Shown: one piece after another, positions 22,041-35,980 of the stretch
How the letters are laid out: the number at the start of each line of letters is the position of its first letter
Numbering within the stretch: the first letter of the stretch is position 1
Origin: Protonemura montana
Taxonomy: Eukaryota; Arthropoda; Insecta; Plecoptera; Nemouridae
Direction: 5' to 3'
Assembly (NCBI GenBank): GCA_947568835.1
Contig: OX387602.1
Coordinates: 8,402,570-8,466,569, forward strand
DNA: 64,000 nucleotides
Program-made: the position numbers and the translations under genes
Notes under the pieces: generated by a model
Seen by the model: only the letters and a program-made list of their open reading frames with translations
What the model was told of the DNA's origin: nothing
The model's database searches: none

Positions 22041-24966
22041 TATCATCCATTCCTCCCTTCCTTTTGAGTTTAGATCATCTGCGCTCGGGGCCACCAGTGT
22101 GTTATGACAATCTGGTCCCGACGACACCCCAGAGATGAATATACCGACGCTGCGTATGAATGCGAATGGAGAAAACTGTGCAAACTGCACGAACACTACA
22201 CGGGAAGGTGTGCACGGGGCGTCGACTCTGGAAATTGGTTTATGATTCTCTCGCTGGTTTTCCGTCGCGTCACGGCCATAAAGCGCTGATTGTGGGATCT
22301 CGGTGAGGGGGATGGCGGCAACGCAGGCGGGCGGGAGGGGGAAGATACAGGAAAGGTCACGTATGGCTGACACTTCATCATCTACTTATGATTACAAAGT
22401 AAGGAGGCTGCACTGCGAGCTGTTTCGCTACACAAAAGAAAATGGCACTTTTAAGAAAATTCGCTGCTATCGGTCAAATTTTTACTTTTAATGGTTGCAG
22501 AGTCGCGCAATGCCTTCCGAGCAAAGTTGTATGAAGTGAAATTTTGACCATCGCCTTGCGGTTTGAACGAACACAATTTGAAACCTAGGCAACCTTCATT
22601 GCAAGCACTGCACACACCGCTTCCACCCTAGGACAGAAAATAAATTCAAGGAGCAAGACGCCATCTAGGTATAATAACAGATTATTTTATGATCGTCGAC
22701 ATGCTTTACAATTCAATACAAGTCTTTGTCCTTACATAACAAATAGTATTACAACCCTTTTTACCATATTATAATAATACTTTGTGTGCCTTCAGCGTCC
22801 TGGGTCTTACTGCTTGGCAATGTAGTTTTATGACACGCCAGATGGCAATATGGTAGCTAGACAGAGTGAAGTGCAGTCTCTGGTGAGCCTATGTGTTTTA
22901 CATCTACCGACTCTGTGTTAGCGGTAGTGGTTTCGAGTGTATACGTTAACGCGCCTCAGCGATTCCTCGTTCTTTATCGAATTTTCCAGCATTTGAGTAC
23001 ATTTTGGGATCAGACGCCCGGTACATATCGTGTTGTCGATAACCCTTCGCCGAACCCAGAGCGACCCTTGGCAAGTTGAGGAAGTGTTGGCGAAAGCTGA
23101 GCCCGGATTACACGAGCGGACGCGACGGATAGAGGATGAGTGGCGAAATAGACCGTGTCAGAATGGCAAGCTCCCATGTTGACATGGCATCGTCGAGAGA
23201 CGATTAAAAGGAAACATGCATCATCTACTTGTTTGTTTGAAATTGTATCAAAAGCCGATATCCTTCGGGGAAAAGCAAGTTTTGTCTGCTCTCTCCGTAA
23301 CTTGTCTTCCGTTTGATTTTCTTTTAGCTAAACTAATGATTTTCCGAAGTCGGATACTCGACAAATGTTGTGCCATTTTTAAATCAATGTCTTGGCCTGA
23401 CAAATTTGCTTCTATGACTTGCTGACTTGGAACTACCAACGATGGGATATTTTATTTTGTCTTTTGTTCAACACGAAATGGATACGTCTGAACAGATCAA
23501 TTCCAGATACACTTGGATTTCTCATCGAAATCCCCGAATAGCGGGATGCTTTCACAATAATACCAACAGTCTAGATTTACGGACGTGATGTATTTCCCTG
23601 CGAGCATGCCATGTACGCATTGTCGAAATAATATGCTCGATATGTTTGGGTTTAAAAGTGCGTGCGAGAACGCCGCTCACTCGTTGCGGACGACCAGGGC
23701 GTGTCACTCCGATGATGCGTGTGTCAGTTCATGTTGGTAACTGTGTGGCGTGACGAGTGCATCAGCGCTGTCACGGCCGGATCAATGCGGAGACTATTTT
23801 ACTAAATCCACACCATTTTAATATCAACTGCTTAGATCTTGGTATCCTTAGATATATAGCTATAACAGCTATAAGCTTGCTTATCTTGTAGTTATAGATA
23901 GGAAGTCGTCAGAAGAGGGATGTGAAACAAATTATTAATTTGATTTGGTAAATACTAAATGTAATACAATTTGTCGGGCAATGTTTAATTGTAAATCGCC
24001 AAAATAAAATGTAGACTTTGATGGTCTGATTATTTGGTGGTCTTGTTCACTAAAATCACTTAGATTCCACTCACTTCATCTTGCCTCCCCAAGAGTGATC
24101 CACTTCTCGATCGGCCCCTTTATAATAGATGAATTATACGATGTGTTTTCATTTAATTCGTTTATTTATTATATATAACTCGCAATATTCCTTCGGCGGC
24201 GATTCCAGAGGGCGATATTTCTCCACCCCCTCTGTGCGCCGAGCTTGTCTCTTGCAGAAACTATTAATAAAACGAATGCTGCACTCGAGATGATAAGTTA
24301 GCTTCATGCCAAGTGCACTTTATCAGATACACTCCGAATGACGGATTCACCGACGGACTATTAAAATCCTATCTTGGCCATAGAAATTAACTGATTTACC
24401 GCTTAACTTTATGAATTATTCCTGAAAGCTTTGGCCGTTTGAAGTTTTGAATGAAAACCACGCTTTCAGACAGAAATGTGTAATTGACGGTGGCTGGAAA
24501 AAGAACAGTGAAAAATATTATTCCAACAGAGGGTAATTAGTATGCAACTAAAATATCTGACATTATGAAACTTGGTTGGTAAGTCTGGTATAAATTATCC
24601 ACAATGGTCTTGGTATTGTGATATCCCGGATCGTTGCACCAAAGTCGCACAGATATTTCTACAAATAAAATAAATTCTGTTTCTGTATCTCATCTAACAA
24701 ACCTGCAGGGCTTTCATCAAAACTTTTATAAACACCAATTAAATCAGTTTACTGATTTGCCTAAAAACGCAAAAATGTCAAAAAATTATTATCACCGACC
24801 ATTTTTAATGGCGGTCCAGAACCGGCAAATACTTCATATGGATAGAAAATAAGTATCAAAAGCCATCTATAAATACATTGGAGTTACTGCTTCAGTTGTC
24901 AGCATGTCTCTTTTAGGTAAACAGTGATTGACGCCTATCAGTTACCAAGAGATTAACCTGTGATCC

Positions 24967-25005
24967 CACCACCACCGCCGCCACCCACCGCCGCCACCAC
25001 CACCC
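24967..25005. repeat. CCA/CCG trinucleotide array
   Basis: Interrupted (CCACCACCGCCG)n low-complexity tract of about 39 bp. Confidence 0.93.
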
Positions 25006-27849
25006 TCAACGCCGAACTCACATGTTAGATGTGTCTAACCTTGATCGTTGTGTGCCTAATTGCCAATTGCAAATCCGTGCCAAGCGGCAGTAAACAGAAC
25101 TTTGATTGAATCGATCAAGCCTGACGCTCTATTCAATGAAGCGATTACTGATTACTGGCTCAACGCCTGGCTCCCCGGCACGGCTAAACCACAGGCCTGA
25201 ACCCGCGCCCCCAATTCGACTTGCTGGCCCGACCAGAGGGGACTCTGTCAATAATGCCTCCAAAGCAAACAGTATACCTAGGCCAGCAATTAGATTCGCA
25301 ATTTTGTTTCCGATTTGTAATTCATTCGTTAATTACCTATCGCGTGCTTTGCAAACGAAATTCTTTTAAATCTATGATTGGTAATCGCAGCTTTGAAATT
25401 GGTTTACTGCGTTCGTTTACTTGTCAACTTTAATTAAAACAAAAAAGTAGTGCATGTTAAATTTAAACGTGTGTGACGAGGTATATTTAACTGGAAGTGC
25501 ATTAAAATATATTTTTGTTTAAAAAGCCTCGTTGTGGGGACACGTAATTAACAAAATAAACATGCTCGCAATGTGTCAGTAAAAGCATTAATGACCCACA
25601 CAAATTAAGGCAGTAATATAATATAACAAAGACTAAAAGCGTTATCCTGCAATAGCATTTAATTAGAGTGTGACATCGGACAACTTTCCATGTACTATAA
25701 GTGAAGTGTAGCAGCTCCAATTATCGTAATTTTCGGTGACCCTTAAGCTCAAGCATACACTTACCCTTATACAGCAAACCCGGTCTTAGGTCTAGTTCCC
25801 AATTGAGAAGGAATTTGGATCCAATTATTGCTTGCAATCAACTTCATTGTCGACCTCAGAGTGTTAAACTGTCACTAACAGTGGCTTATGAACGCATTTT
25901 CTTAACTTAGAGAGAGTCATTAAACATGGCTGGTCTAGCCCAGTTGATGACAGGTCCACGCTAGACGCGCAGGCAGGCAGCACAGTGCTGGTCAAAGGGT
26001 AAATGGGTACTTACTCTTCTGACACACTACTAAATTATAGACTAGCGTAATTGGTGCATGAAATTTGTATTAAAGTCACCACTGACAAAATACTTGAACA
26101 CTTATCATGCTGCAGAGTGCAGCCCGGTGTTAAATAATGGGGTAGTACAGCATAATTTGTAAGTACAAAGGTAAAGTGCTTTCGTTTAATGTGTGTTCGT
26201 TAGTCTTTATTTTGACAGAGCATCGAGGTAAGCTTAGTTGGTTTAGAGCAGTCAATGCTAACATTAACGCGACTTCTGTTTTGCTACGTCATGCTAGTCA
26301 TTCAGACAGCGTAAGGTTTGTGGGAATAGAATCTCTGTTCCATGTTTAATTGATTTAATAATATTGTCTCTGTTGCATCCAAGCTTCGACAATATTGCCA
26401 TGATTGCACAGTGCAATTAGATCGTACAAATGCCGAGCTTAGTAAGCGTGGGATAATTGTATAATTACAACCGCTAATGGACTACCATGATCGATTACTG
26501 GCTGAATGCGATCTACTGCATGTTAAGAACCGCTGTGTAATTAGATTTTGATTAAGTAGTGCTCTCAGTTGTCCGATAGCGATCATATCACAAGCCCAAC
26601 GATCCTGTTCAATTTATTGGTAACAGGTTTTGTCAATTGAGGATTTTGTGACGAAACCACTTGGTTCCTGATATGCAGAGCACGCAAATAACGGTTTTAA
26701 ATGCTTGGGTGGAGTGTGTAAGATCTGTGAAAGAACTGACGGTTCAATCACTGTTCAAAGGTCATCCGTATCCCAGAACAAAACCATTAAGGAGTCATCC
26801 CAATCCCCATATCACCACAATTCAAGGTCGTCGAGGCCACCAAAGTCACCACTCATGCCCGCTGACGCTTGGCTTTTGGCACCAGCCACGCAATCCATGT
26901 CATCACAGTTTTCACAATTCGTTCTCACATGACATCCAAACATTCATTTTGTTTCACTGCCAGCATATCAAACAAGACAGCGTTTCGTAAACGCAATCAA
27001 CAAACGAAATATCGATCGTTCTCTAATTGTTTGATCAAGACCACCAATTTCACTACAAGCCACGCACGACACGCAGCATCAAACGCGCGTGCAACTCTGC
27101 AAAGGCTCGCACCCCACACGCAACGCCAACCGATTCTCCTCGCAGCGGAACTAATTTTCCATTTCACATCCATATTTTCTGTCAGCGCCGAGCACGACAG
27201 CACGCTGAGACGTGCGTAGACCGAACTATCCACGCGGCAAATACGGACGCGAGGGACGCCGGAGTGCGTATGACTGATGATATTATTATCGGCGACCGGG
27301 GTGGGTTTGATATTGCTGCGGATGGACAGGGGGTGATCGCTCGAACTTGAGGGACAGATTCACAATTCCCGGCCAGCTGTGTGTGTGGATGTTTGTGTGC
27401 CTGGTGGTCGACGATTGAGAACGGTCGACGCTGGAGGCGTCGAGGCCGAGTGTCGGTTAGCTACGAAGATGTTGGTTTGGTGTGTGGCATAACTTTCTGG
27501 GTAGTTGGCTGGATAAATCTTTATGAATTCTGTGTTAAGATCGACATGGATTAATTGTATTGCGCCCCACAGTAGGCGTTGCTAATTGGCTTATTTAGTT
27601 ATCATACCGCATACGAATTTGCTTCTGCAATATTTCTGAAGATTACTGGCATTACTTCACGTGTAGGTTTTAAAATGTAAGATCATATCTTTTGGGTTTC
27701 TAGATAACGGTATAAACAAAACTATGTTTTAAAAGAGAACAATTCTGCGCCTAAATTTTATAATGTAGTTATTTTAACACTGCCAATTGGTGGGTCTCAA
27801 AGGCAACAAAGAACCAATCAGAGCGCAAGGTTAAACACCAGAACATCTC

Positions 27850-28260
27850 TCCACAGTCATATGAGTGCATCCAGAGGAAATCCAGAGGAATGTTGAGCTA
27901 CCGTCACAGCAGCACGCGTTCAACCATCAGAGTCGCACCCCCTATCAATCTCTGCCAGCGGGGAGTCCGACCGCCACTGCGGCCAGTCGGGTGCGTGGTA
28001 GTCGCCAGGTACGGAGTAGCGGACCCATGTTCTGTCCCCTCCACCCCCTGGTTTCGTGTCCCCCGCGCACCGGCTGCCGACGAGGACACGGATCACCCTC
28101 TGGCCGTCGAAACGTCCCAGCAGGAGGCGGCGGTGGCGTCCATGTGCCCATGTTTCACTTAATTTCAATCTGACGAGCGCCGCACTCCTGTAATAGCAAT
28201 GCGTGGGACGCACGCACCTGCCGGCAGGCCAGTCGACACACTGCGGGAAGAGTGAGAGGG
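27850..28260. other. CpG-rich block with open frames on both strands
   Basis: About 400 bp rich in CpG, open for 102 codons on plus (27865-28173) and 142 codons on minus (27920-28348). Neither translation shows a domain. The long frames follow from the scarcity of A/T stop codons. It may be an unmethylated CpG island or a decayed repeat. Confidence 0.4.
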
Positions 28261-31200
28261 AGTGCGATGAGCAGAGAGGGATGAAGAGAGTGATTATTAA
28301 TTGAATGCACACAATATATTGTGCACTTTGGAAGGGGCGTGAAATCATATTTTGATATTGCTAAAATTTGGCAAGCAATTTAATTCATGATGCATTGTTA
28401 TTTTATCGATACTATACGGGAAGCTAATGACTATTTTTCATACTCAAATTTGGGGGACAATAAATAATAGGTCAAAATGCTCTTTCTTATTGGCATGGAC
28501 CGGTCGGAAAACCATGTTTTGTTGTTACGATTGAATACTAACGTTGAAAAATGATGAGTGAAAGAGAGATAGACAAACAGAAGTGGTAAATCAGGCAATA
28601 CCACTGGGCAATCACTGAGTCAAATCGCTGTGAAATCATTTTGGATACAAAATTCGTAACCAGCAAGCCTCTGGCGAAATACAGCAGAAACTCTAAAGCG
28701 GCGCAAATATGCTCAGAAGTCAGAATCCACGTACTTGGTCCGAAGTTCCATGTGGTTTCCTACCAGAACCGGTGGCTTTTTTCAAACAAAGCTAAATTAT
28801 CTCTGATACGAAAATCAAAGTCCATGGCCACAATTCATGTTCACTGGTCAGTCACTAATAAAAACATGCTACGTCCATGTCGTCAATTATGTATAGGTAC
28901 TCACGAATAAAAAATTACAAAAAAAAACGCACACACATCACAAAGGAGTAAAATTATCAGTTCAAAGGTTCCGCAATGCAACAATTAATGTGTACGCATT
29001 AGAGTAATACTTTGTGCGGTAACGAGTTTTGCGATGGTGGGGGGCAACTAGAGCTAGGGGTGGGGTTTGGGGAGGATGCGTCATGCCCAGAACAATAGAG
29101 ATTTACTGTGTCTGGCTAATTAACGGACCATGTTTCTGAGAGCATGCAGAGAGCAAGCCATTACTCTATTATATAAATAAAAATTGCCCATTACCAACCT
29201 CTTTGTAACAGATTCCCAACGCGTGGGGGGCTACATGTTATAGTGTGGTCATACGGGGATGGGAAGCGGCGCCCTCGGCTACTGTGTACCCAAATGTGTG
29301 CCCAGTTCATTTTCATGGCGATACAGGAATATGTATAGTTCATTATTATGTGATTTGATAAGTAAACAGTGAATATACGATGCCCGGTTTATTTGTACAT
29401 TCGTTTCGTTATGCAGTGCTGTGTACATATTGAACGTAAATGTTTAAATGTGCACAACTACGCTTTGATTCATTTTGAGAAATAAAGTGGCTTTGTGCGT
29501 TCTAAATATCACTTACAAATGTGAACCGACAGGTAACAAAAGTAACAAAATAAAAATGGTATTGCGCCATTGACCAGCTAAGAAAGTGGTCAGGCAGAGA
29601 ATCTTTATTATATCAACAACATGACCAATTCAAAAAAATACCATCATTCTCAAATTTACACCCAGTATAAAAGGAAAATAAATGACATGATAACAAACAC
29701 TTTACGAGTGCGCTTCATATAAGTTTAAAATGCTCAATACCGTTCGAAATTCGAACCAATACTCAATGAAATTAAACACGAGTCGATACCACAAATGCAT
29801 GACAGGCAATAGATATTTTTAAACATGAGCCTTGTAAAAAGTTAAATTTTCCGACAGTTCAGTTTTGTTCTTGTTTTCTACACAGCGCTACCAAACTTGC
29901 GGCATCGAAATCCCCTGCAAGGCTTGCAAGTTTACAAAAATGAGAAGTCCTTAGTCACTTTACCTGCCATGTGTAGTGTGTCATAAAACCTTAGCATGTG
30001 GATGAAACTAACCTATCTGCTACCCAACAGTAGAGTCAAAACGGCCATTTTCCTAATATTCAGGGATGCTTTGGCAATTTCCAATGCAGTTTTGTCTCCA
30101 TCCACATGTTGTCAGTTGATTGTCTTCGAATTATAACCCCACAAGTAATTTCAAAATTACCTGAAAAATTAATAGAGAATGAAGAATGCTAATAGAAACA
30201 TGATTCTCATAATCCTCATATGACTATCTCATTGCCTGAACTGTTTGGTAAGTATGTTCCTGCTTAGACTCATTAAAACCTAGCATGCGTTTCGGAGCTA
30301 ACGTCATTATACTCCTGGCTTTCGTTACTGCTACGTGCATTAATAACGTAGGTATAATGAAGTTTTATATTTTTTAATTATATAACTGCCATCGATCCTT
30401 ACAATCTTTACCTTTAGATCGCAGACTAATTATTCCCAGCCTTCGGCAAACATGCCGCCCAACTTTATCAAGTTGGAATTTTGTGTACATAATAGCTGCT
30501 CATATGAAAATGTTAACAATTCATTAGAAAGTTTGTTTCACAAAGAGCCTGGTTAATCGAGGGTCATCGGGGATGGTAAAAGGGTTCATTTGAAATCACG
30601 TACCCAACGTTTTTATTTTATGAACTATTACGCCACTGGTTTCCCCCTTCGCTTAGTCTGTGGCTACCTTGTCGGGATAAGTAATGGCGGAGGGGTGCAG
30701 TCGGGGGTGAGAAGCCTCAGGGATGCATTTGTCACACTGATAAACCTACCCCTGCGTCATATATGTGCTCTCTGTACGCCCTAAAGTCTACGCGTGTTGC
30801 GTGTTTACGCTCTAACAAAGGTAGAACGTGCGTATAAACGCTAAATAATATGGATTAACTTGAGATTATTATATGTTTGAAATGTTTTAATGATTATTTA
30901 TAATTATTGTGGGGGGTCCGCTGTTCTAGGTATGTGAATTTATTGTGCGTGCTCGCGTGAAAGGATTTATCGCTAGGGTGACCAATTTAATGCAGGTCTT
31001 TTGGAATTTAACCGTATGTTACTATGATCTTAAGTTCTGTGTGAAAACTTTGCTTTTGGTAAACTTGGGGCTTATGGAACCCAAAAACAGTGCAGTTGCA
31101 AATGGACCTCTTCCTGGAAGGAACATGGCACTGACTGCACTAATTGTTAAGGTATGCACGATAATCAGTGATCAATTTTGAGGGCCTGAATTCAAAAAGA

Positions 31201-31590
31201 CTAGTTGTTCTTAACTTTTTTTGCAGCATTAATTTCGAAATTTGGTATGTTTATAGAACTGATTGAACACTATTTAACATGCTTTGTCCGAAAATGAGTG
31301 CCCAGTATAGGGGGTGGGCGTAAACCTGCCCCTCCAAACTTGAAATGTATTTATCTTAAACACTATTGGAGCACTAATTCTAAATTTTGGAAAGGTCAGA
31401 GCACTAATCGAGCACTAAATATAAGGCTATGACCGATAATTAGTGTTCAATGTGCCAGCTTCACGAACCTTCATACTTTGTGTGTTTTCTTCGATATAAT
31501 TAGATATTTTCTAATTTTAAACATTTTAGTCGGTTTAGAATTTGGTGGTCATTTCCTATCAGATAACTGCTTCTTTAACACAACAAACAC

Positions 31591-32211
31591 GACTCGCTCA
31601 TTTGAATGGTTTTTAGACTCATGTCTACTTTAACTAACCTGAGCACTAGTTTTGACAAAAATTATTTGAACTGGGTTTTGAATGCTAAGTGAAGAGCAAC
31701 TGAATTTCCCAACGTTTCGTAACTTGTACCTGTTATTTTATCAAGGGTTAAAGCAGTCCTGACAATTTTCCGTTAAAAAAAAACCACATAAAATTAAAAC
31801 GATTGCCTAGTTTAAGCATTAAAAATGCATCTAACTAAAATAAGCAAGGTCATTAGCTAAAAAATAGCATATTTTGTATTTTTGAAAATATGACCCCGAA
31901 CAAAATTTTCCACGCATAATTTGTTAGTTACAAAAAAAACCCAATTTGTTCGGGGTCATATTTTCGAAAATACAAAATATGTTAGTTTTTGAGCTATTGA
32001 CCTTGATTATTTATTTAGATGCATTTAGGAGGCTTGAACTAGGTAATTGCTTACAATTTTTTTGTGGTTCTTTTCTTATCAGAAAATTGTCAGGACTGCT
32101 TTAACCCTTGATAAAATAACAGGTACAAGTTACGAAACGTTGGGAAATTTAGTTGCTCTTCACTTAGCATTCACAACCCAGTTGAAATAGTTCTTGCCAT
32201 GACTCGCTCAT
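31591..32211. mobile_element. Large near-palindromic (foldback) element with 11-bp flanking repeat
   Basis: Arms 31650-31906 and 31943-32198 are inverted copies of each other around a ~36-nt loop. Examples are GGTACAAGTTACGAAACG on the right against its complement on the left, and the GACCCCGAACAAA/TTTGTTCGGGGTC pair beside the loop. An exact 11-bp direct repeat, GACTCGCTCAT, sits at 31591-31601 and 32201-32211, as a target duplication would. The left end carries an extra ~45 bp (31607-31650) not mirrored on the right; this segment is shared with the fragment at 7268-7340. There is no open frame. It is a non-autonomous foldback/MITE-like element or an inverted duplication of one. Confidence 0.88.
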
Positions 32212-33090
32212 CCATGTCATTTATGAAAGGCTACCGCTCTGACCTCTGGTTAATTCGGTGTTATAAAATAGCATTCATCGGGCTCATCCAGCGATATTGC
32301 ATACGATTACAAGAAAAAATGTACCGAATAAAATGCATGTTTGGATGTCGGCGTCCAATGATAGCGTGTCTGAATATAGGATCGTTGTTTGATGTTCACT
32401 GATACGGGTTTTCATCAGCATGAAACAAAAACAGGGGGGATTGATGGGTGGTGTACGTTGGTTAGGTCTTCAGCATATATCTTTTTGATAATCAGAAATT
32501 TCCCATAAAGCTCGTCTATATTGGGTAGACAGTTAATGCCAATCCACTTTACTCAATCCTTGAGTACGAAACCACAAACGTGAAAAATATTTAAAAATTG
32601 GTTTTTATTTTATAATAGGAATGGTAGGGAGGGAATGAAAGGGCAGCTTTTTGAGTGTATGTCAAATATGAACTGCCCGAAATATGAGAAATTTCATATA
32701 ATACACATTTTTTTCACTCGTTAATGATCACAGTTTTTTTTTCAGCTATGTTGCATATTTGCATTAGTGATGATAATATAAAATACACGATAGTAAATGC
32801 TCAGAAAGTCAAACGCTACATTTTCTAACATTGTAATGCCTCGCGCGCCCGTTAATAGAATTGTAAGAGGTAAAAACATTTTAGACCAAGAGCTGTCAAA
32901 ATGAATATTTTAATAATTCAACTGCAGTAGGGTCTGTTTACTCAGTTCCATAGCTCATGAATTTTATCCTCCATACATTCTCGGCTGTACCGACATGATA
33001 GAATATACGTATATATATATATGCACACATATCTATATTGTCGGCATCGGCTGTGGCGCACTCTACATTAGACACGCCACAAGTAGCGAT

Positions 33091-33110
33091 GCGTCGCGAC
33101 GCCGACGCCG
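33091..33110. repeat. CpG island with GCGTCGCGACGC palindrome and GCCGAC units
   Basis: Begins with the perfect 12-bp palindrome GCGTCGCGACGC and runs directly into CGACGCCG. The same 12-mer occurs at 52478-52489. Confidence 0.95.
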
Positions 33111-33984
33111 CACCCTTGCGCCCTTTTCCCCGTTCGTATGTGTACATATATATATATATTTGCGAATTTCTGTGTGTGTCTTCGCCGCACGAGTTTCTGA
33201 TTAATATGCATAACTGAGTGCATGAACCCTTCCCATGTTAATTCGCCGGCCATTTTATATATGTACGCACATAGGCGTACATACTTTCTGCAAGTAGCCA
33301 CGCATGATGCGTGTATTAAGATAGATGGCCGCTGGGGCCGCTCCTTAATAACATTCTCTGCTCACTTCGCTAAGATGTTTGTGTAATAGTAACTTGCGGA
33401 AGCTTTGCTAATTAACCTTTCAATGATTAATTCTTGCCTGGCATACGGGGGAAGGGCTAATTTCTTCAATCTAATGTTACCCAAGGCAGTTGAGCGACAC
33501 GATAGCTTAAGGGCTGCATACTGCGCCTCTGATGCTGATCACCATGCGACTTGAGATATTTTTGAGTCGAGCTTATAGGTTAATCTTTGTAGAGTAAGAT
33601 TCTAGAGAGAATAAGATGTAAATAAAGTGTGCTTGATTATAACGAGCTAATAACTGTTAGCTTCAGGGTTGTAAAGTGATCGCGCGATCAAAGATAAATG
33701 CGATTAGCCAGTTTATGACGATTATCATGTCATTTGGCTGACGCAGCATGAACTATATTACAAAAGTTACTTTTCAAGTCATGTACTAAATAGGATTCTG
33801 ATGTCGGGTGTACCCCGTTCAGCGAGAAAGCGTAATGTTCCGGCAGAGGCTCCACCGGTCGTATTGGGGTGATATGCGGGCCAACTGTCACTCTCAAATA
33901 CATTCTAAATTATATCCGATGATGTCCGCCGTTTTCCTATTGCTCTAAAGATTTATTGTATTTATTGGTAGCAATGCTGAAGGC

Positions 33985-34007
33985 CAGTCCTTGCGCTGGT
34001 ATCTTCT
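33985..34007 (+). repeat. Short dispersed repeat, copy 1
   Basis: 23 bp matching 42246-42268 at 21 positions, with weaker similarity for another ~20 bp. Probably a fragment of an old interspersed repeat. Confidence 0.45.
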
Positions 34008-34920
34008 GTTTCGCGCTATGCCTGTTTAGTGCGGCACTACTTACACTACCGGCCCACGCGAGGGAGTCGACCTCAGGCAAATGAGGATTACTAGAGCGGG
34101 AGGCGTTGGCTATAAGAAAAGAAACAGATGAGAGAAATGATTGTGCTAACTTCTCGATTCATTGCACCGCTTTTGTTCACGCGATGAAATCTCAGATTCC
34201 AATTAACAAAGCAGAAGAAAAGTTTTAAGTAGAATAAATTGCAGACAGTCCCCAAAGATTTTATATAATAATATAAAAGATCTGTGTTCTATATTAAAAC
34301 TTAGTGTCATAGAATATTTGATGGTGCAGATCAAACTTGAATGGGGGGATAACTAGACTAGACCAGATGGAGACAGTATACTGCATAGCCGTTTGAATAT
34401 GCTACGTGAAAATAAAATAATGATTACAAAAGTTTGAAATTACTTAGCTATTGAAACTTGATTAAACATTGTAATATCAGACAAAGAAAACCGTCTTATT
34501 ATGTAGTACCTCGAGCAGCATGAATGGCTGGAAATGGTGTCAAGTGGGGTAGTGATGCAAATAGTGCAAGGCTCATCTGCATTTCTATGGTGCATGTCAC
34601 TGCCTGGTGCACTTGTCGAATTTCGTACCTGCGAGTGCATGTTGGGTAAACACACAATTCAGCTTAATCTCTGTGGATGGGTGAAGTTTGCACAACAAGC
34701 ATGGTGGGCAAATTTGAATGAACATAACGCATAATGACGTATTACCATGTTCATGCATCTAATGCATTGTATAGTCTTACATGACTTCCTGTTGCTTTAT
34801 TGTATGACTAATTAATGGAAGAAGCCATCAATTAATAACGACCTATTTTGAAAGTCTTGTTTGAAATGTTGCTGCTCAATGATAATACTTGATTAGAGTT
34901 GTTGGGTAAATTACAATTAG

Positions 34921-35283
34921 AGTTTGGCATGTTGGACGCACTGGTTCTCGTGAGATTACCGAAGTTAAGCATCACTCCGTTGGATTAGGTATTGGATGGG
35001 TGACCGTTATACTCATGACAGGTTCTGTTCGGGAGATAGGTTGGAGGGATGGTTGCATAGCAACGTCATTCGCCTTGCTTAACAACCTCACAACAGAATG
35101 GATTTGTAGAGGAATCTTGTTCACGTAGCACTGCATCTTCGACAGGTGAAGGGTACGTGCCTAGTTTCCCATCGTTTTTTCTTAGATATGTTAGATTCAT
35201 CATCATCCACTCATTCACCTATGCTATTAAACCAGTGTCACAGGGCCCGTTGTAAAAAAAGTGCGTCGCTAAACATCACAAAT
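34921..35283 (+). mobile_element. SINE with 5S-rRNA-derived head, copy 3 (diverged)
   Basis: Colinear with copies 1 and 2: GGCATGTTGG, CTGGTTCTCGTGAGAT, ACCGAAGTTAAGCA, ATTGGATGGGTGACCG, then a body with internal deletions (most of the GGGACGTGAAGCC block is lost), GGTTTCC-like residue, CATCATCATCC, CTCATTCACC and GTGCGTCGCTAAACATCACAAA. No convincing target duplication remains. It keeps a recognisable 5S-like internal promoter. Confidence 0.88.
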
Positions 35284-35823
35284 CGTCAAATCATCTGCAG
35301 CGTAAAAATATGTGAAATGCACGATTCGAGTTGTCTGGGTGAGGGCGAGAGGGGTTCTACTTTGACTTGCCTACTTGTGGTGTGATTAATAATTTTGGTA
35401 TCGTAGCCACGTAGTTCATGTCAAAAAAATAATTTTCCACTCTCTTCAAAGATGGCTGCCCGTTGAAATGATCAGAGTGACAGAAACAAATTATTACACC
35501 GTGTATTTTGCATCATAAATTGTGTTTATATCTAAATTTAATTGAACAACCCCATAATATTTTATCTTCCTTGAGCAGCACGTGTAATCGTTTTATGCTC
35601 ATTCGTTTTACGCCAAAGAAAAACACAGTGTCTTTTTTTTTCAAACTCGTTCAGTGTAAAAGAAAAAGACAAAACTTTCCGAGTCATGACAGAACTTTTT
35701 CCTATATAAACATCTCTTTTGTTTGCTTTTTATTTAAGATTAATTTTTTATAGGCTTTGTGACAAGCCCTGTTAAAGTACCGCTCTCCATTTGGTGTATC
35801 AACGCAATGGCCAGTCGTCGTGA

Positions 35824-35980
35824 CCGAGCGAGCGGGCGAGCGACCGACTGCAAATCCTATGTAGCTGCTCCCGTCCAGTAAACTAGCCCTGGTTGTTGTA
35901 GCACTTTATCTTTCATCTGTCGGGGTAATGAGCACCGACATTACATCGCCCTCGGCCCGCCGGCCGGAAACCGGTTGGCT
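35824..35980. other. CpG-rich patch with GAGCGAGC tandem
   Basis: CCGAGCGAGCGGGCGAGCGACC (degenerate 4-bp GAGC/GACC units) at its left end and CGGCCCGCCGGCCGG at its right end. No gene seen beside it. Confidence 0.6.

Larger units (their letters stand above)
22041..31590. other. Long non-coding stretch
   Basis: No coding exon of known family on either strand. Holds a CCACC/CCGCC array (24967-25005) and a CpG-rich block (27850-28260, listed separately). A duplicated GAGCACTAA motif near 31366-31425 (three copies) is the only other structure noted. Confidence 0.45.
32212..34920. other. Non-coding stretch
   Basis: Contains AT microsatellites (about 33005-33022 and 33144-33159), a CpG island (33091-33110), a 14-bp palindrome TGATCGCGCGATCA (33677-33690) and one end of a short dispersed repeat (33985-34007). 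No coding exon of known family. Confidence 0.45.

Noticed and set aside
21939..22373. 144-codon minus-strand frame and opposing frames around the CpG island at 22.0 kb
   Set aside because: Low stop density from CpG-rich composition; the arginine runs come from the hexamer array; no domain.
32995..33204. Frames around AT and CpG microsatellites on both strands
   Set aside because: Translate as YIYIYI and RRRR, i.e. simple-sequence artefacts.
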